This document shows positions 18,070-26,800 of a stretch of DNA of 64,000 nt, one piece after another (position 1 is the stretch's first letter; each line of letters begins with the position of its first letter). This stretch comes from an uncultured bacterium (lineage in GTDB: Bacteria > Planctomycetota > Uabimicrobiia > Uabimicrobiales > JABWCH01), in the NCBI GenBank assembly GCA_938003875.1, contig CALKWO010000215.1, forward strand, positions 39,110 through 103,109, read 5' to 3'. The notes below the pieces were generated by a model. That model made no database searches, was not told the origin of the DNA, and worked only from the letters and a program-made list of their open reading frames with translations. A program made the position numbers and the translations under genes.

Positions 18070-18131
18070 CGCAGGGTTGCGCCGAAAAAGACCTGTCTGC
18101 TCAAAAGACAACCGTTAGCGCAATCCCTGCG
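18070..18131 (+). repeat. R1 hairpin repeat, copy 2
   Basis: CGCAGGGTTGCGC ... GCGCAATCCCTGCG with core GAAAAAGACCTGTCTGCTC. TGTAG again precedes it. It is about 500 bp after the YchF-like gene, in the same orientation. Confidence 0.9.
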
Positions 18132-18158
18132 CATTTTGTTAATAGCGACAGCATTATG

Positions 18159-18181
18159 GGCCTGTATATACAGGCCTTTTA
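18159..18181 (+). terminator. Terminator-like palindrome
   Basis: GGCCTGTATATACAGGCC is a perfect 18-bp palindrome followed by TTTT. It lies 83 bp before the 3-hydroxyacyl-CoA dehydrogenase start. Confidence 0.55.
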
Positions 18182-18206
18182 GATCAAAGATGAAAACCTT
18201 TTGAAC

Positions 18207-18234
18207 TGGCATAATCTGTAATTTTCTCGATTTT
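18207..18234 (+). promoter_or_regulatory. TGGCAYAA promoter-like motif, copy 1
   Basis: TGGCATAATCTGTAATTTT, followed by CTCGATTTT, lies 58 bases before a start codon. It matches 31485 strongly and 30381 in its first half. A shared promoter or regulator site is inferred. Confidence 0.4.
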
Positions 18235-18264
18235 CGAACTGATAACTTTGCTCAAGGGGGTTTT

Positions 18265-19605
18265 ATGGCTATTCATTTAGACGATAAACTAAGAAATGTC
18301 AGCATTGTTGGTGCAGCAGGAAAGATGGGACGTGGAATTTCTCTGCTTCTTGCGCAAGAGATGGCTCTACTTAAGTGGAAAAATCCCGATAAGTCCTATG
18401 TATTGAACTTGATTGACCCAAGCGAAGCTGGTCTTGAGGGACTTTGGGCTTATATCAGATCGCAGGTTTCTGGCTATGCAGAAAAAAATATTACTTTGCT
18501 GCGAAATCTGGCAAAGGATCGCTCTCATCTCGTGGAAAATACCGATATAATAACAGAATTTGTCACTGTGGTTCTTTCTCTGATGAGACTTTCCAGCGTA
18601 GTAGAATCCGCATCCAAAAGCAGTCTTGTTTTTGAAGCTGCTCTGGAAAAGGAAGAGTTTAAAGTTGAACTTTTCAAAAAGCTCAAAAATTTATGTTCTG
18701 AAGAGACTTTTTTCTTTACGAATACATCTTCTCTTCCTATAGGTATACTAGATTCAGGTGCATCTCTGCAAGGGCGTTTGATCGGATACCATTTTTATAA
18801 CCCACCTGCTATCCAGAAACTTATAGAAATCATTCCTTCAGATTCCACAAAACAAGAATTACAAGATATTGCTCTGGAGCTAGCTAAAAGACTAAAAAAG
18901 ACCGTAGTGTCTTCCAGAGATGTTGCTGGTTTTATTGGAAATGGACATTTTATACGAGATGGAATTTACGCTTTCTCTGAGGTATCCAAACTACAAAGCG
19001 AGTATGGCTTTCCTGGGGCTGTGTATATTATCAATAAAATCACGCAGGATTTTCTCGTGCGCCCTATGGGAATCTTCCAATTGATTGATTATGTTGGAAT
19101 CGATGTATTTTATTGCATCCAGAAAGTCATGTCCAAATTTCTCCATCAGGATTTATACCATCCCATCGTGGAGACTATGATAAAGCTAAATGTTCTTGGT
19201 GGTCAGAATAGCGATAGTAGCCAGAAGAATGGATTTCTACTTTATGAAAAAAATAAACCTTCTGGTATTTTCGACCCTGCTACCTCTCAGTATAAACGAT
19301 TTTCTGATGGTAACTGGACACAGGAACTAGACACCAAAATGGGAAATATGCCTGCTGGATGGGCTTCCTGGAAAGCTCTAAGCTCAGACCCAGGCAAAGA
19401 ACCAAAATTGGCTCAATATTTCCAAAATCTTTCTCAGGCAAACAGCCCAGGAAGTGTCCTGGCTCGTGCTTATATGGCAAGCTCCAAAGCAATCGCTGAA
19501 AAATTGGTAAACGATGGTGTAGCAAATTGCGCAGAAGATGTAAACTGTGTTTTAATAACAGGTTTTTACCATCTTTACGGTGCAGTTCATAATTATTATC
19601 GATAG
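18265..19605 (+). CDS. 3-hydroxyacyl-CoA dehydrogenase, NAD-binding family
   Basis: 446 residues. The N-terminal Rossmann motif is VGAAGKMGRGISLLLAQE (~15-32), slightly relaxed from GxGxMG. The catalytic motif of the family is GYHFYNPP (~178-185), followed by LIEIIP. GFIGNGHFIRDG begins the helical C-terminal domain. The enzyme would oxidise 3-hydroxyacyl-CoA to 3-ketoacyl-CoA in beta-oxidation or a related path. There is no fused hydratase domain. The start has a strong AAGGGGG site. A stem-loop with a short U tract follows the stop. It could work with the acyl-CoA dehydrogenase at 6930 and the acyl-CoA-binding protein at 21070, though these are separate transcripts. Confidence 0.92.
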   Translation: MAIHLDDKLRNVSIVGAAGKMGRGISLLLAQEMALLKWKNPDKSYVLNLIDPSEAGLEGLWAYIRSQVSGYAEKNITLLRNLAKDRSHLVENTDIITEFVTVVLSLMRLSSVVESASKSSLVFEAALEKEEFKVELFKKLKNLCSEETFFFTNTSSLPIGILDSGASLQGRLIGYHFYNPPAIQKLIEIIPSDSTKQELQDIALELAKRLKKTVVSSRDVAGFIGNGHFIRDGIYAFSEVSKLQSEYGFPGAVYIINKITQDFLVRPMGIFQLIDYVGIDVFYCIQKVMSKFLHQDLYHPIVETMIKLNVLGGQNSDSSQKNGFLLYEKNKPSGIFDPATSQYKRFSDGNWTQELDTKMGNMPAGWASWKALSSDPGKEPKLAQYFQNLSQANSPGSVLARAYMASSKAIAEKLVNDGVANCAEDVNCVLITGFYHLYGAVHNYYR

Positions 19606-19613
19606 GTTACTAT

Positions 19614-19655
19614 AGGCTATGATGAAATTGCTGTTTTCGTCATAGCCTGGTTTTA
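19614..19655 (+). terminator. Rho-independent terminator
   Basis: AGGCTATGATGAAA pairs with TTTCGTCATAGCCT (one G-T wobble), then GGTTTT. It is directly after the 3-hydroxyacyl-CoA dehydrogenase. Confidence 0.75.
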
Positions 19656-19668
19656 CAAGGAGAATTTT

Positions 19669-20964
19669 GTGTCCTGGCTCTCTCTTTCTTTTCTTTTTCT
19701 TTTTTTATTGACTATATCTGTTATGATGCTATATAGCATTCTAAAAGAAAAAGAATTTTATAAAAAAATCCAATTCATTGAACAAAATCAAAAAATATTA
19801 GAAAACCTTCTTCAAAAACAGGATTCTTCCTTTACAAATGATAGATATCAGGAATTCATCCAACAAGACAAGCAAGAAGTGATTTTGTCCCTTCAAAAAT
19901 TAGAAAAACTGATAGAACATGAATGTTCTATTTTTCAAAAAACAACCGAGGGGCTGCCTTCATTTTTTCAGGAAACACTATCCCAAAGCATAGAAAGACT
20001 TAAAGACAAACTTTTAGAAAAATGGCAGGAAGAAAACGAAAAAAAAGAGCAAAATCTCTATAAAAAAATTCTTCAAAGCCAGAAACAATCTTTAATGCAA
20101 ATCTTGGAAAACTGGGAAGAAAAGCAAAAGGAAAAACAAAAGGATTTTTCTCTTCTTTGCAATAATATTGCACAATTTATTCCTTTTTTAAAATTTTTGA
20201 GAAAAAAACAAGAAGAAAGTCTTCAGGAAACTATCAAGCTGCAAGGTATTCTGGATCTTCTACAAAAATCCATGGAACCTTTACTTAAAGAATGCAATTC
20301 TTGGAAACAAGAACCATTGGCAAGGCGTAAGGATTTAGATAAGAAAAAATTTACGATTTTCATGGACTATGATGAATATAAAAGGCTGGAATCAGGGCAA
20401 AAGGCTAAACCCACCCATGTTGCCAGGCCCAAAGATACGCTTATCGAAGTAGATTCTGAAGAAGACAAAACATCCCAGGAAGAAAATCTGGAGACAGAAA
20501 AAGAAACCAAGGAAAAGGCATTGCTAAGCAAAATTCATAAGCAAAAGATGCATTTTGTTGGTGCTAATATACAAGATCTGGTACTTCGGAAGGTTCATGA
20601 AATTCTAATAGAAAAAAGGAAAATTTTGCGGTCTGAATTTTTGTCAGAGCTAATGAAACGCTTGAAAGAGCATGCTTCTGAAAATGAAATCAGCAAAACC
20701 AAGATCAATGGTATTGTAAATATCATCCAGGCTGCCAGATGTTTCGATATTAGCAAAAATTCGGAAGATTCTAAAGCATTGCTGTCTCTTTCTGAAAGAT
20801 ATGAAGATTACGGTGAATTAAGGAAAGCCCATGATATGGTACTTTACAGACTTGGCAAAAATGCTGAGCTTTCCTTTTCTGCTGAAGAATGGGCGATATT
20901 CTTATATGGAAATCCCCAAAAAGCAAGCGAGATAGAAAAAATTTTGACTTCTATGCCTTCGTGA
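19669..20964 (+). CDS. Membrane-anchored coiled-coil protein, unknown function
   Basis: 431 residues starting at GTG, chosen for the AAGGAGA six to ten bases upstream. One N-terminal membrane helix (residues ~2-24) is followed by a long charged coiled coil to about residue 200 and an acidic, lysine-rich linker (~240-285). The compact C-terminal region is helical (~300-425, from LVLRKVHEILIEKR to FLYGNPQKASEIEKIL). The architecture suggests an anchored scaffold with a cytoplasmic helical domain. I do not recognise the family. It follows a terminator and is followed by a stem-loop and an R1 repeat. Confidence 0.85.
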   Translation: MSWLSLSFLFLFLLTISVMMLYSILKEKEFYKKIQFIEQNQKILENLLQKQDSSFTNDRYQEFIQQDKQEVILSLQKLEKLIEHECSIFQKTTEGLPSFFQETLSQSIERLKDKLLEKWQEENEKKEQNLYKKILQSQKQSLMQILENWEEKQKEKQKDFSLLCNNIAQFIPFLKFLRKKQEESLQETIKLQGILDLLQKSMEPLLKECNSWKQEPLARRKDLDKKKFTIFMDYDEYKRLESGQKAKPTHVARPKDTLIEVDSEEDKTSQEENLETEKETKEKALLSKIHKQKMHFVGANIQDLVLRKVHEILIEKRKILRSEFLSELMKRLKEHASENEISKTKINGIVNIIQAARCFDISKNSEDSKALLSLSERYEDYGELRKAHDMVLYRLGKNAELSFSAEEWAIFLYGNPQKASEIEKILTSMPS

Positions 20965-20978
20965 TCCGAAAGGCATAG
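20951..20978 (+). terminator. Stem-loop at gene end
   Basis: CTATGCCTT pairs with AAGGCATAG across a short loop, overlapping the stop codon of the coiled-coil protein. It lacks a clear U tract, so the terminator call is weak. Confidence 0.4.
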
Positions 20979-20998
20979 TGTTGGAAAATTACCAAAGA

Positions 20999-21060
20999 CG
21001 CAGGGATTGCGCTGGCGTGAGACTTTTTAGCAGACATGACTTTTTTGGCGCAACCCTGCG
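20999..21060 (-). repeat. R1 hairpin repeat, copy 3 (minus orientation)
   Basis: Reverse complement of the other R1 copies: CGCAGGGTTGCGCC with core AAAAAAGTCATGTCTGCT, closing AGCGCAATCCCTGCG then TCTTT. On the minus strand it starts about 10 bases after the stop of the acyl-CoA-binding protein. Confidence 0.9.
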
Positions 21061-21069
21061 GCTACAATT

Positions 21070-21327
21070 TTACTGTTCCAGCTTATTGACTTTATCGATG
21101 TATTTTTTCATAGCCTCTTCTTTGGAGATGCCTTCTAATTTTTTCCAGGCATCATATTTTGTTCTTCCTACCAAATCCATGATACCAGGCCTTTTCCCTG
21201 CACAATTCCCTTCCTTTGCCTGTTTATAGTGAGAATAAAGAAACAGCAAATCATCGTTAGAAGGCTTTCCTGGGATATTTTTAGAATTTTGTACCGCTTT
21301 TTCGAATTGTTCTTGCAGTTCCGACAT
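21070..21327 (-). CDS. Acyl-CoA-binding protein
   Basis: 85 residues, the typical length of the family. The four-helix ligand motif is plain: LLFLYSHYKQAKEG (~28-41), then KRPGIMDLVGRTKYDAWKKLEG and an A-x-x-K-YI ending. It binds long-chain acyl-CoA in the cytosol. The family is widespread in eukaryotes and patchy in bacteria. A TAGGAGA site lies eight bases before the ATG. An R1 hairpin follows directly. It probably buffers acyl-CoA for the beta-oxidation enzymes in this window. Confidence 0.95.
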   Translation of the reverse strand: MSELQEQFEKAVQNSKNIPGKPSNDDLLFLYSHYKQAKEGNCAGKRPGIMDLVGRTKYDAWKKLEGISKEEAMKKYIDKVNKLEQ

Positions 21328-21352
21328 AATTTATCTCCTATAATGAAAATGC

Positions 21353-21970
21353 TTACAATTCGTCATTTTTCAGGTAAGAACACAATTGCCTTTCTGCCAG
21401 AGATTGTATTAGAGATATTTGTAAAGCACTGGAAGGAAAGGTTAGCAGAATTCCTGTCACAAGAACGATGCCCATAAAAATACGGAAAGGTCTTCTTCTC
21501 GTAAAAGACATTGTCCATAGAAAAATCCCTGAATATATCAAAAAAAGGCTGATAGAACAGTTGACCATGATCAGAATATTCTCTACTCTACGCAGTTCTT
21601 GTGAAGTCGCAAGAATAATAAACATCAAGATCAAGAAATGCAAAACACTCAGAACGATAGGCCAGAGAAATCCAGGCTGTTTGATATATCCGCTTTGCTT
21701 CAGAGTATCCATCAGGATACTATTTTCCAGAGGGGGCAATTTTTCTAACACCAATTCTACAGAACCATAGCTGGCCTTAAGAAAAGGAAAGCCCTTCTCA
21801 GAAAGAATAAGACTGGATCCTTCTTCTTTAGAGCAAGGGACCGCTTTGATCCCTTGTACCTTCTGCCATTTCACTTCATGAGACAGGCCTTTTTCTGTCA
21901 AAGCATTGCTGAAATTTTGTAAAAATTCTTTGTCAAATTTTTTTATTCTAAAGGAAATAGTCCGTAACAT
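21353..21970 (-). CDS. Integral membrane protein, unknown function
   Basis: 205 residues. The N-terminal ~100 residues are soluble and mixed alpha/beta. Three membrane helices follow: ~103-121 (FLWPIVLSVLHFLILMFII), ~131-153 and ~163-180. A TGGAGA ribosome site precedes the ATG. It lies 25 bp upstream of the acyl-CoA-binding protein on the same strand, so the two may share a transcript. I do not recognise the family. Confidence 0.8.
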   Translation of the reverse strand: MLRTISFRIKKFDKEFLQNFSNALTEKGLSHEVKWQKVQGIKAVPCSKEEGSSLILSEKGFPFLKASYGSVELVLEKLPPLENSILMDTLKQSGYIKQPGFLWPIVLSVLHFLILMFIILATSQELRRVENILIMVNCSISLFLIYSGIFLWTMSFTRRRPFRIFMGIVLVTGILLTFPSSALQISLIQSLAERQLCSYLKNDEL

Positions 21971-22051
21971 AAGTTTGTTCTCCAGTCAGTTTTAGTCCGC
22001 GTAGGATGAGACAGATAGGAACGATCTAACGGAGATAAACCGAAAACAAAT

Positions 22052-22705
22052 TTATTCTTCTTCCTCTTTTTCTATTCCCTGTCTTTGAATTCGTTTGCTT
22101 TTCATGAAGGATGTAGGGTTAAGGCTACCTAGAATATTTTTTGCGTTGTTTTCTTGTGCCCATCCTACAGCGAGCGTCCAGGGTGTTAAAGCCTCTAATG
22201 GAAAAGAAAAGGTATCAGAGAAGAGTTTGGAAAAACGATTCTGGACACCCTTGGATGTACAAAACAGATAGCATATACCTGTTTTGAAATTCCATAATGC
22301 TTTATAAAAGGCATTGGTAGGTGTGGTATTTTCTAAAAGGTATTGATGTACAGATTGTCTTAGCTCTCTTTTCTGGTTGAGGCTTAGTTTGTTTTTTCCT
22401 GAACTTGCCAGGGCTGCTTTTTCCTCAATCGCAAGGTGTGCTGCAAGCAGGGCTTTCCCTACCTTTCTGCGATCTACCCTCATGACCAGTTGGAAATAAG
22501 GCTCTGCCATGATTTCATCGATTTCTGCTGGTTTCAGAAAATTGTTGGGAGAAACCCATCCCACGGATTCCTGGGCATCCTTTAGGTCTGAAAGTTCCCT
22601 AAAAGCATTCTGGTTAAGGATTTCTTGGTATTTATCCCTGGAAAAAGCAAATTTTCCAGAAACTTGAAAGCGTGTAAAACTACAGGATTTTTTTAAAAAA
22701 TGCAT
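22052..22705 (-). CDS. Short RdgC-like recombination-associated protein
   Basis: 217 residues against about 300 for proteobacterial RdgC. It aligns by eye with the RdgC N-terminal two thirds: the 'FxRFxVxG' opening, ESVGWVSP (RdgC has K-MGWVPP), a strand with FQLVMRVDRRKV (RdgC has ICARKEEKILP), the basic helix LNQKRELRQSVHQYLL (RdgC DSLKDEVLHSLLP), then a FPLEALTPW ending. RdgC is a DNA-binding ring that limits RecA. The start at 22705 has AAGGA eight bases upstream; a longer frame to 22762 overlaps the previous gene. The tail ends in an EKEEEE acidic stretch. It follows the GNAT-like gene by eight bases. Confidence 0.8.
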   Translation of the reverse strand: MHFLKKSCSFTRFQVSGKFAFSRDKYQEILNQNAFRELSDLKDAQESVGWVSPNNFLKPAEIDEIMAEPYFQLVMRVDRRKVGKALLAAHLAIEEKAALASSGKNKLSLNQKRELRQSVHQYLLENTTPTNAFYKALWNFKTGICYLFCTSKGVQNRFSKLFSDTFSFPLEALTPWTLAVGWAQENNAKNILGSLNPTSFMKSKRIQRQGIEKEEEE

Positions 22706-22713
22706 ACTTTTCC

Positions 22714-23277
22714 TTAGCTTAAATAGATCCTTGAATTTTCTACATCGACAATGCAATCCCATTCATTTCTCATGCACATTCTCTGATAAAGGCGCAGGAG
22801 CTTTTTGGTCGTTTCATTCTTGCCACATTGCAGATATTTATAGCCGCTTTGCTGGAATCTTTGTGTCAACTGATAGACCATAGTACTCAGCTTTTGAAAA
22901 TGGCCGACCATATCTTTCTCCCTGCGCTCTGGAGAAATATAAATGTCGAACATTCCAATCTTTCCTCTGGATGGATGCTTCTGAAAGGAAATCATGCCAT
23001 AGACGATTTTTTCCTTTCCTTGCTTGCAAAATCCTATCATGGCATCATAGTGTAAACGATAAAGCAATTTGGGAAGAAAAAAAGGAGGAAGAATTTTTTT
23101 TAGCAATCGGATTTTTTTATTAAAGGGAGAGTCAGGACTATCCGATGTTATTTTTTCCAGTCTTTGGTAAATATAATTTAAAGCTGCAAGAAAATCTTCA
23201 TGAGGTTTTTCTCTGGATTTTTTTAATAAATCCGATAAAAACAGCATTTCGTATTGAATGTCCATAGATAATTCCAT
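22714..23277 (-). CDS. Probable GNAT-fold N-acetyltransferase
   Basis: 187 residues. The middle (~90-165) reads like a GNAT core: a strand (IVYGMISFQ), a strand (KIGMFDIYISPERREKDMVG) leading to a basic pyrophosphate-loop-like segment, an alpha helix, then YKYLQCGKNETTKKLLRLYQR, where GNAT proteins place 'V...N..a...Y...GF'. The acetyl-CoA loop is not a clean Q/RxxGxG/A, so the call is tentative. The start is ambiguous: GGAA lies six bases before an internal ATG four codons on. It is tightly coupled to the RdgC-like gene. Confidence 0.65.
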   Translation of the reverse strand: MELSMDIQYEMLFLSDLLKKSREKPHEDFLAALNYIYQRLEKITSDSPDSPFNKKIRLLKKILPPFFLPKLLYRLHYDAMIGFCKQGKEKIVYGMISFQKHPSRGKIGMFDIYISPERREKDMVGHFQKLSTMVYQLTQRFQQSGYKYLQCGKNETTKKLLRLYQRMCMRNEWDCIVDVENSRIYLS

Positions 23278-23442
23278 GTTATATAGGGAAAATTTTATTG
23301 ACTTTTTGATGTAAAAGGTAATAATAGCATAGCGAAATGAGTTACTATTTGATTTGATTGATTATATCATAAAAATTTGTTATAACTAGAAAATATCTGT
23401 TGTTTTTTTGCTGTAATGAAAAATTTAGCTTTAGGAGTAATC

Positions 23443-23760
23443 ATGTTTTTTCTGATGCAGCCTCCTAATGGAGGGCAATCTAATATCTGGGATATTTTGG
23501 CTCCTTTTATCATTGTGTTTTTTATCATGTGGCTTTTAGTAATAAGGCCTCAGCGTAAAGAACAAAAAAAGAGAGAAGATATGCTCAAGGCTCTTAAAAA
23601 AGGAGATAGAGTCGTTACCAATGCTGGAATTATTGGTAAAGTCGTTCGAATACGTGAGGAAAAAGTCGAAATCAAGGTAGATGAATCCAGCGATATAAAA
23701 ATTACCTTCTTGCGTTCTGCTATCCTGAATGTGATGGAAGAAAAAGAAGAAGAAAAATAG
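23443..23760 (+). CDS. yajC: Preprotein translocase subunit YajC
   Basis: 105 residues. A short N-terminal segment (MQPPNGGQ) precedes one membrane helix (WDILAPFIIVFFIMWLLVI), directly followed by the family signature RPQRKEQKKREDMLKALKKGDRVVT and a small cytosolic domain. YajC associates with SecDF at the translocon. I start at ATG 23443 because TAGGAG lies five to six bases upstream; an in-frame ATG at 23416 lacks a site. It precedes the secDF fusion by 95 bp, the usual order. Confidence 0.96.
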   Translation: MFFLMQPPNGGQSNIWDILAPFIIVFFIMWLLVIRPQRKEQKKREDMLKALKKGDRVVTNAGIIGKVVRIREEKVEIKVDESSDIKITFLRSAILNVMEEKEEEK

Positions 23761-23855
23761 CAAACGAAAAGACTTATTTTATAGAAAGTGCTTTTTTTCT
23801 CAGGAAATAAAGACATAATTCCAGGCATAGTTGGTCAGGAAAAATCCTGAAAAAA

Positions 23856-26800
23856 ATGGCAATATACATGTTCAAGAAAGGAAAGAAAAATTTTATGAGA
23901 GGGGAGAGAATTTTAATTCTTCTGGGAGCATTGAGTGCTATTCTCCTTGTTGTGCTTTTTGGTGCTCTCTTATGCTGTCCTCCTGAATACCGCCCCGTGC
24001 TTAAAGACGTTTTGGCGGATTATAAAGTCCACTATGGTTTGGATCTAAAAGGTGGTTCAGAGCTTCTTTATCAAATCAGTGAAAAAGATATTGACCCTAC
24101 CAGAAATCTGAGCGATGTTCTGGATGAAACCATAGGGGTCGTCAGCCAGCGTATTTTTGAATCCAATATCGTAAAAGATCCTAAGGTTCAGAAACAAGGA
24201 GAAGAGCTGATTTTGATCCAATTACCAGGATTGAATCAGGTAGAAACCGATGCTATCAAACGAGAGATCGAAAGATTAGGAAACCTGGAGTTCCGTCTTG
24301 TCGCATCCAAAAATATTGGTGCAGAAATAGACGAGCAAGAGGAACGCTCTAAATATGAAACCATGCTTTCTTTAGGGGAATCCAGTCTTAAAGACTATCA
24401 GAACGAACTTTCGGCAAAAGGCTATCAATGGTTTGTTCCCAGAGAACAAGGCACCAAAAGCGGCAGCGAAGCTCATCTGCTATGGGTCAAAGATGGCTAT
24501 GATTTTACAGGAAAAAAATTCCGCAATTTCTATTCGACAAACTATGAAGCACGCAGAGCCATAGGCTTTGAGCTAAAAGAAGAACACAAAGCCTATTTTG
24601 GCGATTTTACCAACAAATACAAAGGCGAAAAACTGGCGATTGTTTTCAACAATAAAGTTGTTTCCGCCCCTGTCATCAATGGACGCATTGATGGCGTCGG
24701 AGTCATGCTTGGTTTTGATCTCAATGAGCTAGAACTTCTCATGAAACTCCTGCAATCTGGCTCTCTGGAAGTACAGCCAGAGTTGATGAATGAAAACAGC
24801 ATTGGCCCTAGTCTGGGTGAAGATGCTGTCCGATTAGGAATCAGTGCAGGTATTCTGGGCGTTCTCTGCGTTGTTTTGTTTATGGCATTATACTATCTGG
24901 GTTTAGGAATTATCGCAAATATCGCCATGCTTACCAACGTCATCCTTCTGGGTGCCATCCTGGTTATCTGGGGAGAAACACTAACTCTGCCTGGCGTTGC
25001 TGGTATCCTTCTGACTATGGGTATGTCCGTAGATGCCAATATTCTTATTTTTGAAAGAATCCGCGAAGAAAAGAAAAAACGTCTGGATGCTTACAAGCTA
25101 GAAAATGGCAAAGACAAGACATCTTTTACCAGAGAAGAGCTGATGGATGTACAGACTAACGGTTATGACAGAGCCTTCACTACCATTTTTGACTCCAACA
25201 TCACAACCTTGTTTACAGCTTTGATTCTGTACTTTGTCGGTTCTGGCCCTGTAAAAGGATTTGGATTCACTCTTTCCTGGGGTATCATCACCAACTTCTT
25301 TACCGCTATCGTTCTAAGCCGTCTTTTGTCCGCACTTGCCGTACAAATCGGTCTGATCCGTAAATTCAGTATGCTGGAATGGATCAAAAGCGATAAAGGC
25401 TATCATTTCATTGATATTATGCACACCGCATGGATTGGGTCTGTTATTCTTATTGCCCTAGGACTTTCTTTATTTATATCTCGTGGAGAAAGAAATTACG
25501 GGCTTGATCTCAGAGGCGGTATCTTAGCTCAGATCAGCATGGAAAAACCTCTTACAACCCAAGAAGTAAGAGACAGGCTCAAAGGAAAATTCCAGGTCGA
25601 AATCCAGCACATTATTACAGAAGAAGGCCTAAAGCAAGAGGGATGGTATGACTTCCTCATCCAGATGCCTAACCTGAATCTGGATAAAATCGAAGAAATC
25701 AACAAACAACTGTCAGTATTATCGAAAAATTTGAACGAAAAGAATGCTACTTTAAAAGAGTATCTCTCTATTGTCATTCGTACAGAAGAAGATCTCAAGC
25801 GTTCCAAGAGAGCACTCAATCGTCTTATCAGAGATAAAGCTTCTGATGAAAATATTCAGAAAGCCAGACTGGATATAAAGCTCAGAGAAGAAAAAATTAA
25901 AAATAACCGCGATCAGGTTTCTGGCGTTGAAAAAGAAATAGAAAAAATCAAAGAAGAACGTGACAAGCTGCTGAAAGAAAAGAATGTTCTGGGTGGAAGT
26001 GAAGAACTTAGAAAAGAAATCCAGAAGCAATTCGAAGCAGAGCTTGCTCCTCTTCCTTTTGGTACAGTAACAGTAGCAGAAGGCCAGTTCAACAACTATC
26101 ATCTGATGCCTATCAGCATGAGCACTCCTGTTTCCAGTGAATTTGTCCAGAAAACTTTGAATGCTAACAAAAAGCTCTTCAGAGAAATTCATGTAGGAAG
26201 CAAACAATTTGGTGGATTGATCAAAGCCAAGAAAGAAAGTGCTGTTACAGAAACTGCATTGGCAGAACTCGTTCAGAAACAACTGGATATGGTTTCTCGT
26301 CTGGAAGCAGAAAAAATCGGAAAGATTGAGGTAAAAAAAGGTTCAGGAGAAAATGAATATTCTCTGAATGTTTCTTTCCTACAAGTTATTCCAGAGTATT
26401 CCTTGTTCAGAGCATTGGATGAATGCAATCTGGAAGAATACAAAGTCTCTGCTTTGGATAATGGACAAAGCGACATGAAACGCTTCTATCTCTTTATGCT
26501 TCTTCCTCTGACAGAAAGCCAGAACAGTATAGAAGATATACAGCATAAAGTAGAGGAAGAACTTCGTGGCAGCTTCAATGAAAAAGAATACAAAGAGGCT
26601 AAAGTATACTTTTCCAACCCATTCCCCAGATTTACTCAGGTTTCTGGTCTTGTTGCAAAAGCACAGAAAGCCAAAGCTTATCAGGCCATTCTCCTTTCTC
26701 TTATTATGATTATGCTTTATATCGCATTCCGTTTCCCCAATGGTTTGATCTATGGATTCGGGGCCTCTTTGACATTGCTGCATGATGTATTGTTTACCAT

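Larger units (their letters stand above)
17573..18264. other. Repeat-rich intergenic region
   Basis: About 690 bases with no convincing gene. It holds R3 hairpins at 17707-17758 and 17905-17956, an R3 relic at 18001-18026, an R1 hairpin at 18070-18131, a terminator-like palindrome at 18159-18181, and a TGGCATAA motif at 18207. An 83-codon open frame at 17765-18016 runs through the R3 repeats and is not believed. Confidence 0.85.

Noticed and set aside
18207..18234. Sigma-54 promoter
   Set aside because: TGGCAT fits the -24 box, but the required GC at the -12 position is missing in all three copies.
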